From assembly GCF_018500185.1 (NCBI RefSeq), contig NZ_JAHBGI010000007.1, positions 62,001-126,000 on the forward strand: a stretch of 64,000 bases of DNA. Reading direction: 5' to 3'. This DNA is from Litoribacter ruber. Its GTDB lineage: Bacteria; Bacteroidota; Bacteroidia; Cytophagales; Cyclobacteriaceae. Shown here piece after piece: positions 1 through 6,650 of this stretch. Below the pieces are notes generated by a model. The model was given only the letters and a program-made list of their open reading frames with translations. It was not told where the DNA came from and ran no database searches. The position numbers and the translations under genes are program-made. Every line of letters begins with the position of its first letter. Position 1 is the stretch's first letter.

Positions 1-715
1 CCCATAGGGGTTGGCGTTTTTCTGCAGGTACTTTTCCGGCAGCCTTCCACTCTTTTTGGATGCGTTTGCTTATTTCAAATGCCTGCTTCACATCCCGAAG
101 CTCAAAAGCTTCCCGGGCCTGGTTGAGCAGGGCTTCGTAATCCTTGATGTTTTCCTCCGCCTGAAGCGCCAACCCGTCAAAGTAGTCCTTTCTGTTGGCA
201 AAGAAATGCTCAACAGCTTCATTAAACTCACTTTCAATCTCCTCTTCGTGCTCTTTGGCAACGGGGCCGGTTTTGATCCAGCGCAGTTTCAGGTTTTTAA
301 AAGCCTCAGTGGTTTCCTTCCAATCGGTATTGTTTCTCATGGCTTCAGCCTCAAGAATCAATCCTTTTTTGATTTCAAGGTTTCTGGCACGGTTTGACTG
401 GATGATTTCCTCCAGGTAAACTTCCAATTGGTTGAGTTCTTCGATTAGGGGAACAAAATTGCCCAATGCGTCATATTGCATGAGCGCATCTCTCAGGTGG
501 ATGAGTTTCATCAGGAAGGAACCTTTGTTTTGGTTCTCTTCAATATCCTTTTTAAGATTGGCGACCTTTTCTTTGACAAGTTCAAAGCGGTCCTCAAAAT
601 ATTTGATAGTGGAGGCCTCGTCTTCTTTCACCTCGCCGATGATCCTATCTTCCTGATTTAAAAAGCCCTTAAGGTAGACTTTGCCGTCTTTTATGTATCC
701 GTATGGATGCTCCAT
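1..715 (-). CDS. DUF349 domain protein (3' part outside window)
   Basis: The reading frame opens with ATG at 715 (protein begins MEHPYGYIKDGKVYLKG) and stays open to the left window edge, giving about 238 residues of a longer protein. It is rich in charged helices; recurrent segments such as WKETTEAFKNLKLRW and EWKAAGKVP follow the tryptophan-spaced helical pattern of DUF349 repeats, which occur in tandem in long Bacteroidota proteins. The family has no settled biochemical role. No signal peptide or membrane segment is visible, so a cytosolic protein is expected. It is transcribed divergently from ettA across a 145-bp gap. The C-terminal end, and therefore the number of DUF349 repeats, cannot be seen. 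Confidence 0.85.
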   Translation of the reverse strand, partial: MEHPYGYIKDGKVYLKGFLNQEDRIIGEVKEDEASTIKYFEDRFELVKEKVANLKKDIEENQNKGSFLMKLIHLRDALMQYDALGNFVPLIEELNQLEVYLEEIIQSNRARNLEIKKGLILEAEAMRNNTDWKETTEAFKNLKLRWIKTGPVAKEHEEEIESEFNEAVEHFFANRKDYFDGLALQAEENIKDYEALLNQAREAFELRDVKQAFEISKRIQKEWKAAGKVPAEKRQPLW

Positions 716-806
716 TGTGATCTAATAGGTTGGTGGTTAGTTTTAACTCCAAAGGTGGATTTCCTGCAAATTAATTAATTCAAAAGCATTTATCCTAAGA
801 AAGCGC

Positions 807-814
807 TATTTTTG
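807..814 (+). promoter_or_regulatory. candidate -7 element for ettA
   Basis: TATTTTTG fits the Bacteroidota -7 consensus TAnnTTTG and lies 46 bp before the chosen ettA start. No TTTG is found at the expected 19-21 bp upstream spacing, so this is only half a promoter match. Confidence 0.4.
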
Positions 815-860
815 CCATCTTTGTTAGAATTAATTGAAACATAAGATAAAAATAAATTCT

Positions 861-2540
861 ATGAGTTCAGAAAAAATCATCTTTTCAATGGCCGGGGTAT
901 CCAAGATCTATCCCCCTCAAAAAAGAGTTTTAAAAGATATATACCTGTCCTTCTTCTACGGTGCCAAAATTGGTGTGCTGGGTCTGAATGGATCGGGTAA
1001 AAGCTCCCTGTTGCGTATCATTGCGGGTACGGATAAGGAGTTTCAGGGTGAGGTGGTGTGGTCTCAGGGCTATTCCGTGGGCATGCTTGAGCAGGAACCC
1101 CAGCTTGATCCTGGCAAAACTGTCAAAGAAATAGTGGAAGAGGCTGTTTCTGAAACAGTTAATCTTCTGAAGGAATTTGAGGCCATCAACGAAAAATTCA
1201 TGGATCCGGCCGTTCTTGAGGACGCAGATGCGATGGAAAAGCTGATTGAGCAGCAGGGAGAAGTGCAGCAAAAGCTGGATGCCGCCAATGCTTGGGAACT
1301 GGATGTGATGTTGGATAAGGCCATGGATGCCTTGAGACTTCCTCCAAGTGATGCGATCGTAAAGAACCTTTCCGGGGGTGAAAAAAGAAGAGTGGCCCTT
1401 TGCCGTCTTTTGCTTCAGGAACCCGATGTCCTATTGCTGGATGAGCCTACCAACCACTTGGATGCTGAATCAGTGCACTGGTTGGAGCAACATTTGAAAA
1501 ATTATAAGGGAACTGTGATTGCAGTAACCCACGATAGATATTTCCTTGACAACGTTGCCGGTTGGATTTTGGAGCTGGATAGGGGTGAGGGTATTCCTTG
1601 GAAAGGCAACTACTCAAGCTGGCTTGACCAAAAGCAACAGCGCTTGAAGCAAGAGGAAAAAACCGAATCCAAGCGCCAAAAGACGCTAGAAAGGGAATTG
1701 GAGTGGATCAGGATGTCGCCTAAAGCCAAGCAGTCCAAAGGTAAGGCTCGTTTGAATGCCTATGACAAACTTGTAGGAGAGGAAGCAAAGGAAAGAGAAG
1801 CGAAGCTAGAGCTTTACATCCCGCCAGGGCCGCGTTTGGGATCCAAGGTAATCGAGGTGAACAACGTTTCTAAAGCCTATGGGGACAAGTTGCTGTTTGA
1901 TGATTTGTCTTTCAACCTGCCTCAAGGTGGTATTGTGGGGGTTATCGGACCAAACGGTGCGGGTAAATCCACTTTGTTTAAACTGATCACGGGTCAGGAA
2001 AAACCTGATGCTGGACACTTTGAGGTTGGAGAAACGGTGCAATTAGCCTATGTGGATCAGGAGCACGACACCTTGGATCCAAATAAAACTGTTTACCAGC
2101 TTATTTCTGATGGTAATGAGTTTGTGAAGTTGGGTAACAAGGAGATGAATGCAAGGGCTTATGTAAGTAAGTTCAACTTTGGTGGAGGAGATCAAGAAAA
2201 GAAAGTAGGCGTACTTTCCGGAGGGGAAAGGAACCGCGTGCATTTGGCGATGACCTTGAAAGAAGGTGGCAACCTGCTTCTTTTGGATGAACCTACCAAT
2301 GATCTTGACGTGAACACCCTGAGGGCACTGGAAGAGGCGCTGGAAAATTTCGGTGGCTGTGCGGTGGTCATCTCTCACGACAGGTGGTTCCTGGATAGGA
2401 TCTGTACACACATCCTTGCTTTTGAAGGTGATTCCCAAGTGTATTGGTTTGAGGGTAACTTCTCGGATTATGAGGAGAACAAAAAGAAGCGCCTAGGTGA
2501 TGTGACGCCGAAAAGAATCAGGTATAAAAATCTGAAGTAG
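861..2540 (+). CDS. ettA: energy-dependent translational throttle ATPase EttA (ABC-F)
   Basis: A 559-residue soluble ABC-F protein with two ATP-binding cassettes: first Walker [10 protein letters not shown] at about residues 41-49 and second GPNGAGKS at about 364, each followed by an LSGGE signature and an LLLDEPTN Walker B. The linker holds the basic P-site tRNA interaction region (for example [18 protein letters not shown]), typical of EttA, which binds the ribosomal E site and gates translation according to ADP/ATP ratio. The length matches the family (about 555 residues). The ATG at 861 (MSSEKIIF) is preferred over an upstream in-frame ATG at 834, which would add nine residues outside the family alignment. 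A strong terminator follows. This is one of two ABC-F genes in the window; the other is at 12156-13787. Confidence 0.95.
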   Translation: MSSEKIIFSMAGVSKIYPPQKRVLKDIYLSFFYGAKIGVLGLNGSGKSSLLRIIAGTDKEFQGEVVWSQGYSVGMLEQEPQLDPGKTVKEIVEEAVSETVNLLKEFEAINEKFMDPAVLEDADAMEKLIEQQGEVQQKLDAANAWELDVMLDKAMDALRLPPSDAIVKNLSGGEKRRVALCRLLLQEPDVLLLDEPTNHLDAESVHWLEQHLKNYKGTVIAVTHDRYFLDNVAGWILELDRGEGIPWKGNYSSWLDQKQQRLKQEEKTESKRQKTLERELEWIRMSPKAKQSKGKARLNAYDKLVGEEAKEREAKLELYIPPGPRLGSKVIEVNNVSKAYGDKLLFDDLSFNLPQGGIVGVIGPNGAGKSTLFKLITGQEKPDAGHFEVGETVQLAYVDQEHDTLDPNKTVYQLISDGNEFVKLGNKEMNARAYVSKFNFGGGDQEKKVGVLSGGERNRVHLAMTLKEGGNLLLLDEPTNDLDVNTLRALEEALENFGGCAVVISHDRWFLDRICTHILAFEGDSQVYWFEGNFSDYEENKKKRLGDVTPKRIRYKNLK

Positions 2541-2626
2541 AGAAGAAAGGAGGCCGAGGATAGAAAATACCCCTTCGCGGAAAGAAAAGATCACAGAGAT
2601 CCTCAGAGTTTAAATTTAAATGTTAT

Positions 2627-2664
2627 ACCGCCCTCAACTCCTGAAGTTGGGGGTGGTTTGTTTT
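2627..2664 (+). terminator. intrinsic terminator after ettA
   Basis: A 13-bp stem (2627-2639 with 2645-2657, two G-U pairs) and a 5-base loop, followed by TTTGTTTT. It separates ettA from the small membrane proteins. Confidence 0.65.
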
Positions 2665-2677
2665 ATGAGCAAAAATT

Positions 2678-2878
2678 ATGAGTGATAGATTGAGCAAGAA
2701 TTTTATGCGTGGGGTCAGCATGTTGATCTGGTTATATTTGATTAATAAATACTGGTGGGAGGTTGAAGTGCCTCCTTATGTGTTACCTATATTGGTGGGC
2801 TTGGCGGTTATATCTTTTGTAAGCAGGATGATAATCGGTCGAAGAGAAATGAAGAAAAAGTTTTCCATTAAAAAATAG
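2678..2878 (+). CDS. small two-helix membrane protein, paralogue 1
   Basis: A 66-residue protein with two hydrophobic helices (about residues 12-26 and 33-51) joined by a short polar turn containing VPPYVLP, and a basic C-terminus (GRREMKKKFSIKK) expected to be cytoplasmic. It aligns with the next gene along its length (LIWLYLINK against LIWLVLLNK; RREMKK against RKEMNE), so the pair arose by tandem duplication. The 4-bp gap between them implies co-transcription. No family of known function is recognised; small paired inner-membrane proteins of this kind are common and mostly uncharacterised. Confidence 0.7.
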   Translation: MSDRLSKNFMRGVSMLIWLYLINKYWWEVEVPPYVLPILVGLAVISFVSRMIIGRREMKKKFSIKK

Positions 2879-2882
2879 AATA

Positions 2883-3068
2883 ATGGCATCCAAAAAGCTT
2901 GTTTCCTTATTAATGTATTTCTTTTCCGTGCTGATTTGGCTGGTGTTGCTGAACAAAATTTTTGGGGTGGTAAGCCTGCCGGATTTTCTCTTGCCATTGG
3001 GTATTATCATTGGCGTTATTCTTTTCATAATTAAAGCCATGATGGTTCGAAAAGAAATGAATGAATAG
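2883..3068 (+). CDS. small two-helix membrane protein, paralogue 2
   Basis: A 61-residue protein with two membrane helices (about residues 7-24 and 34-52), a LPDFLLP turn and a short charged tail. It is a paralogue of the gene 4 bp upstream, sharing the LIW-L-LNK start of helix 1 and the R-EM tail. It starts with ATG at 2883 directly after the stop of the first copy. Function is unknown; a homo- or hetero-oligomeric membrane assembly is possible but nothing here shows it. Confidence 0.7.
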   Translation: MASKKLVSLLMYFFSVLIWLVLLNKIFGVVSLPDFLLPLGIIIGVILFIIKAMMVRKEMNE

Positions 3069-3187
3069 TAATATCCGTAGTTTTTTCTTTTTTATTTCCA
3101 GAGGAAAATTTGTAAATTTTAGGGTTGAGAAAAAAGGGATTTCGGACTTTTTGCTCCACAATGCTTTTTATCCTAAAGTTATTTTTT

Positions 3188-3634
3188 ATGAAAACTTATT
3201 TTCTTCCAATTGCCCTGCTTACCCTAATTCTTGGTTCCTGCTCCTTAGGGGAACCTAAATGCGATGAGGTTTTTGTGACCACCGTCCCGCTGGACTACCT
3301 GAGGCGCAGTTGTGATCTGGGCGGAGTGGATAAGGATGCCGATGAGGTCGTGGTGGTGATCCGCAACCAGGCCGATCTCAACCGCCACATCCAATGCGAA
3401 AGCCTCCGGATCAACATCAATTTTGAGGAGAGTTTTCTGATTGCCGGGAAAATCAGGTCCTATGACTGTGGCTACTTGGCTGAGCAAAACACCGTGCTGG
3501 ACTGTGGCAGGCTGGTCCACAAAGTTCTGGTTCAGTCAGAAGACTGCCAGGCAATAACCGTAGTCCCCTTTTTAGTTGTCATTCCTAGGTCCTTGGTCGA
3601 TTATGAAGTGAGCCTGAAGGTGGATTACCTTTAA
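3188..3634 (+). CDS. small secreted lipoprotein, unknown function
   Basis: 148 residues starting at ATG 3188 (MKTYFLPIALLTLILGSCSL): a lysine, a hydrophobic core and the lipobox LGSC give a type II signal peptide with lipidated Cys18. An upstream ATG at 3125 would put 21 unlikely residues before the signal and is rejected. The mature part contains several further cysteines (LRRSCDLGG, RSYDCGY, VLDCGR, SEDCQA), suggesting disulphides in the periplasm or at the cell surface, and a repeated DYL/VDYL pattern. No known domain is recognised. It converges on the phospholipase-like gene 6 bp away. Confidence 0.75.
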   Translation: MKTYFLPIALLTLILGSCSLGEPKCDEVFVTTVPLDYLRRSCDLGGVDKDADEVVVVIRNQADLNRHIQCESLRININFEESFLIAGKIRSYDCGYLAEQNTVLDCGRLVHKVLVQSEDCQAITVVPFLVVIPRSLVDYEVSLKVDYL

Positions 3635-3640
3635 GCACTA

Positions 3641-4585
3641 TCAACTTTCATGTTCACGTGTTTTTATGGCCTTTTGGGACGGATTTTCTTCTGGAAGTTC
3701 AGGTATGGACTGCGTCATTCCATCCAGATCTGGCTGACCGGCATCAATCCAGGCCGTGTACCAGAAGTCCGCTATCATCTTAATAGACCTTTTCATATGT
3801 CTTTCCACCTGTCCGTCCAGCATGTCATGGTAGGCTTTGGTGAATTCTTTAGAATACACCCTTGTGGATATACCGCCTCTTTCCTCATAACTGTACTTCT
3901 TGTGTGAGGGGAATTTACGGGTAAGTTCTTTTTCAAACCTCAAAACACTGTCCAACGCCTCATGGGCATAGATTACGGCCTGCCAGGCGGTCAGTTGGGG
4001 TTGGGGAAGGTATTCGGCTTTGCCAATAAACAGATCATAATCATCCGAAAGGAGTTCCGGAATCCGGCTTTCCCAAAAAGCATGAATGCCCACCTGGTCG
4101 GTAAGTTGGCCGTTATAGTTTTTGGTGGTATGGAGGGGCACGTTGATGTCGGCAATATAATGGCCTAAGTCAGCGGCAATGCGGAGGATGGCTGCCTTGT
4201 TTTTGGCTCGGAAGGCTTCGGTCAGTTGGAGTTTGACCCGGTAAGCATTCCAAGGCCCAATACCGTATTTTCTCAAGGAATCCTCAGTAAATGTTTCCAC
4301 GGCCTGCTGCCAGTGACGGGGGAGTTTGTAAACCGCGCTGTCCCCAAAGGCGTCCGCATCGATAAAGTGCTTTTCGGCCTCTCCGATCACCGCATAGCGT
4401 CGCCTGTCGGGGTTAACGGCATTTTCGGTGATAAACTGGATATTGGCCTTGAAAAAGCCGATCATTTCCGGAGGCAGGGAAAAGACTGCCAGGCGGTTGA
4501 TTCTTTTATGGGCAAAAAATCCCCATGCGCCCGATTGCTGCAGGCTGATCAGGAGAAAAATCAAAAGGAAGAAGGTTTTTTTCAT
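3641..4585 (-). CDS. secreted zinc phospholipase C / S1-P1 nuclease-fold protein
   Basis: 314 residues with a Sec signal peptide ending QQSGA; predicted cleavage leaves tryptophan (WGFFAH) as the first mature residue. This is the hallmark of the zinc-dependent phospholipase C / P1 nuclease fold, in which Trp1 itself binds zinc. Further ligand-type motifs follow: HFIDAD, LGHYIADINVPLHT and HAFWE. The set fits a trinuclear zinc phosphodiesterase of the periplasm or cell surface; whether lipid or nucleic acid is the substrate cannot be told. The ATG at 4585 is used rather than the TTG one codon earlier. Two tandem 14-bp repeats sit directly upstream of the start. Confidence 0.85.
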   Translation of the reverse strand: MKKTFFLLIFLLISLQQSGAWGFFAHKRINRLAVFSLPPEMIGFFKANIQFITENAVNPDRRRYAVIGEAEKHFIDADAFGDSAVYKLPRHWQQAVETFTEDSLRKYGIGPWNAYRVKLQLTEAFRAKNKAAILRIAADLGHYIADINVPLHTTKNYNGQLTDQVGIHAFWESRIPELLSDDYDLFIGKAEYLPQPQLTAWQAVIYAHEALDSVLRFEKELTRKFPSHKKYSYEERGGISTRVYSKEFTKAYHDMLDGQVERHMKRSIKMIADFWYTAWIDAGQPDLDGMTQSIPELPEENPSQKAIKTREHES

Positions 4586-4586
4586 C

Positions 4587-4614
4587 AAAAAGTTGAGGCT
4601 AAAAAGTTAAGGCT
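4587..4614. repeat. tandem 14-bp direct repeat before the phospholipase-like gene
   Basis: AAAAAGTTGAGGCT at 4587-4600 is followed immediately by AAAAAGTTAAGGCT at 4601-4614 (13 of 14 identical). It abuts the start codon of the minus-strand gene, so both copies would lie in its 5' leader. Confidence 0.7.
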
Positions 4615-4659
4615 ATTAAAAATACCTAGAATAAAGCAGATTTAAAAGGTTTTATTCCG

Positions 4660-4667
4660 TACATTTG
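4660..4667 (+). promoter_or_regulatory. possible upstream -7 element for rpsT
   Basis: TACATTTG matches TAnnTTTG, but no TTTG is placed about 19 bp upstream. If used, the transcript would include the hairpin at 4703-4739. Confidence 0.35.
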
Positions 4668-4702
4668 CATCCGTTACGACGGGTAAATATTTATAACTCC
4701 AT

Positions 4703-4739
4703 GATTTCAAATTAATACGAGGTATTAGTTTTTGAAATC
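4703..4739. other. long hairpin upstream of rpsT
   Basis: An inner 10-bp stem (4709-4718 with 4722-4731, loop GAG) is extended by an outer 6-bp stem (4703-4708 with 4734-4739), with a 2-base bulge. No U-run follows, so it is not a normal terminator. It lies between a weak and a strong promoter and ends two bases before the -33 element of the strong one. Confidence 0.65.
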
Positions 4740-4741
4740 CT

Positions 4742-4772
4742 TTTGTATTTAAAAATTAATCAGTTAAATTTG
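4742..4772 (+). promoter_or_regulatory. rpsT promoter (TTTG-N19-TAAATTTG)
   Basis: TTTG at 4742-4745 and TAAATTTG at 4765-4772 are separated by exactly 19 bp, a full match to the Bacteroidota primary sigma consensus. The start of transcription is expected near 4778, giving a leader of roughly 48 bases. Confidence 0.85.
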
Positions 4773-4825
4773 CACTCCGATTACACATAGGGACTGTAAA
4801 CAAGAAATAAGTAATAATATAAGAT

Positions 4826-5080
4826 ATGGCAAATCACAAATCCGCTCTTAAAAGAATTCGTGCCAACGAAGCTAAGCGATTGAGAAACAGATACCAGGCC
4901 AAGACGACAAGAACGTTTATCAAAAGGCTAAAAAGCACTACTGATAAGGCTGAGGCGCAAGAACTTTTCCAGAAAGTTTCTGGTATGATTGACAAATTGG
5001 CTAAGAAGAACATTATTCACAGAAATAATGCTTCCAACAAGAAGTCTAAATTGGCTAAGTTTGTAAACAGCATTGCCTAA
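4826..5080 (+). CDS. rpsT: 30S ribosomal protein S20
   Basis: 84 residues, lysine- and arginine-rich and wholly helical, with the family start MANHKSALKRIRANEAKRLR and the late HRNNASNKKSKLAKF segment typical of S20, a primary 16S rRNA-binding protein of the small subunit. The length is normal. The gene stands alone, with a consensus promoter upstream and a strong terminator downstream. Confidence 0.97.
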   Translation: MANHKSALKRIRANEAKRLRNRYQAKTTRTFIKRLKSTTDKAEAQELFQKVSGMIDKLAKKNIIHRNNASNKKSKLAKFVNSIA

Positions 5081-5108
5081 GATATTGAAAGCAATTCGCT
5101 TTTGAAGA

Positions 5109-5136
5109 AAGCTCCATGAAAATGGGGCTTTTTTTT
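5109..5136 (+). terminator. intrinsic terminator after rpsT
   Basis: A 9-bp stem (5109-5117 with 5122-5130) closed by a GAAA tetraloop and followed by eight T. It overlaps the longest possible radC frame (ATG at 5116), which argues for the later radC start at 5203. Confidence 0.92.
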
Positions 5137-5202
5137 GTGCCCAATAATTTTTATTTTCATGGACTTTTCGATTTGCAAACAAGAACATTTTTCGAAATAT
5201 CC

Positions 5203-5898
5203 ATGGAACAATACTCCTCTATCAAGATTTCCGCGCTAGCGGAAGACGAACGGCCCCGTGAAAAATTATTGCTAAAGGGCAGAGCTGCACTTTCTGACGC
5301 TGAACTGATTGCCATCCTAATTGGGTCTGGAACCCGTTTTATGAGCGCAGTAGATCTTTCCAGGGTCATTCTGTCCAATGTCGACAATGACTTAGCACGA
5401 TTGGCTAGGATGAGCATCAAGGATCTTCAGAAGTTTAAAGGAATAGGAGAGGCCAAGGCGATCAGCATTGTGAGCGCCATGGAGCTGGGGCGGAGGAGAA
5501 AACAGCTGGAGCAGGGCAAGAGACCCAAGATTCATTCTTCTGCAGATGTATATGAGTTGCTGAAGCCCGACCTGCAGGATGAGCCCATTGAGCATTTTTA
5601 CATATTGCTGCTCAACCGGGCAAATGCGGTTATAGGTAAGCATAAGATTAGCCACGGAGGGACTAGCGCCACTATCGCCGATCCCAAGGTGATTTTTAAG
5701 TTGGCATTGGAGCACATGGCCAATTCCATCATCCTCATCCATAACCACCCTTCCGGAAGCCTCAAGCCTTCCCAAACCGATGTCAACCTGACCAAGAAAC
5801 TAGTCGCGGTGGGCAAAAATTTAGAATTAAACATTATGGATCACGTTATTTTCACTGATGTTGGTTATTTTAGCTTTGCAGATGAAGCAATGCTCTGA
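5203..5898 (+). CDS. radC: RadC family JAB/MPN domain protein
   Basis: 231 residues. The N-terminal half has a helix-hairpin-helix segment (LQKFKGIGEAKA) and the C-terminal half the MPN/JAMM metal-binding motif (HNHPSG followed by SQTD), the layout of the RadC/UPF0758 family. Despite its name the family has no firm repair role; the zinc site suggests a hydrolase. The ATG at 5203 (MEQYSSIKIS) begins the conserved region; the frame is open upstream to 5116 but crosses the rpsT terminator. The DUF1684 gene follows after 7 bp. Confidence 0.93.
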   Translation: MEQYSSIKISALAEDERPREKLLLKGRAALSDAELIAILIGSGTRFMSAVDLSRVILSNVDNDLARLARMSIKDLQKFKGIGEAKAISIVSAMELGRRRKQLEQGKRPKIHSSADVYELLKPDLQDEPIEHFYILLLNRANAVIGKHKISHGGTSATIADPKVIFKLALEHMANSIILIHNHPSGSLKPSQTDVNLTKKLVAVGKNLELNIMDHVIFTDVGYFSFADEAML

Positions 5899-5905
5899 AT
5901 AGTCT

Positions 5906-6523
5906 ATGAATACAAGGAATATCATACTAGCTGTCGTGGCCGTGGTGCTGCTGGCAGCGGTTTTTTATGCCCTCTCCGGGGGCGAAACACCCGAACAGTA
6001 CCAGTCAAAAATTGAAAAGGAGAGAGAGCGGCAGTTCAAGTATCTAAAGTATAATGCCGATTCACCTCTGACCACGGAGCAAAAAAATGAACTGATTGAA
6101 CTTGATTATTATCCCATTGACCAAAAGTATAGGGTGAAGGGGAGGATGGTGCCGGTGGAAAACCGCAAGATGCTCGAAATCCCCCTCACAGATGGGAATG
6201 TAGAAAAGTACATCAAGCATTCCTATGTGGAGTTTGAGCTTGACGGCAAGCCCCAACGCCTGCTGCTGCTTCAGTCTCCGCGTGAACCGGATCTAAGGAA
6301 GTTCTTTCTGGCTTTTGCCGATGATACCAGTGCTGAAGAAACTTACGGTGGAGGCAGGTATCTGGATGTCAAGCAAGAGGGGCAGCACACCGTCCTTATG
6401 GACTTCAATCTGGCCTATAATCCATATTGTGCCTATAACCCAGAATACGCCTGTCCGATCCCTCCAAAGGAAAACTTACTGGAAGTGCCGGTGAGGGCGG
6501 GGGAGAAAAATTACATCAAATAA
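5906..6523 (+). CDS. DUF1684 domain protein, membrane-anchored
   Basis: 205 residues with an N-terminal membrane anchor or uncleaved signal (about residues 6-24) and then a periplasmic DUF1684 domain. The diagnostic C-terminal stretch NPYCAYNPEYACPIPPKEN is present, with its paired cysteines, and LEVPVRAGEK closes the family motif. The biochemical role is unknown. It starts 7 bp after radC and probably shares its transcript. Confidence 0.85.
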   Translation: MNTRNIILAVVAVVLLAAVFYALSGGETPEQYQSKIEKERERQFKYLKYNADSPLTTEQKNELIELDYYPIDQKYRVKGRMVPVENRKMLEIPLTDGNVEKYIKHSYVEFELDGKPQRLLLLQSPREPDLRKFFLAFADDTSAEETYGGGRYLDVKQEGQHTVLMDFNLAYNPYCAYNPEYACPIPPKENLLEVPVRAGEKNYIK

Positions 6524-6547
6524 GCTTTCTGCCACCGGCAATTATCT

Positions 6548-6555
6548 TAAATTTG
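6548..6555 (+). promoter_or_regulatory. candidate -7 element for pheT
   Basis: TAAATTTG matches the -7 consensus; the sequence 18-19 bp upstream is only CTTTC, a weak -33. The leader would be about 90 bases and holds an imperfect GCCTCAA/TTGAGAGGC stem. Confidence 0.4.
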
Positions 6556-6650
6556 TCAGTTATTGGAATGGGTAACCCCATTTTCATGACCAAAATCAAG
6601 TAGCTAATGGCCTCAATTATCTTGAGAGGCTCAAAATATTTTATTCTTCA

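Noticed and set aside
5116-5202. Longer radC start
   Set aside because: The extra frame lies on the rpsT terminator stem and adds residues outside the family.
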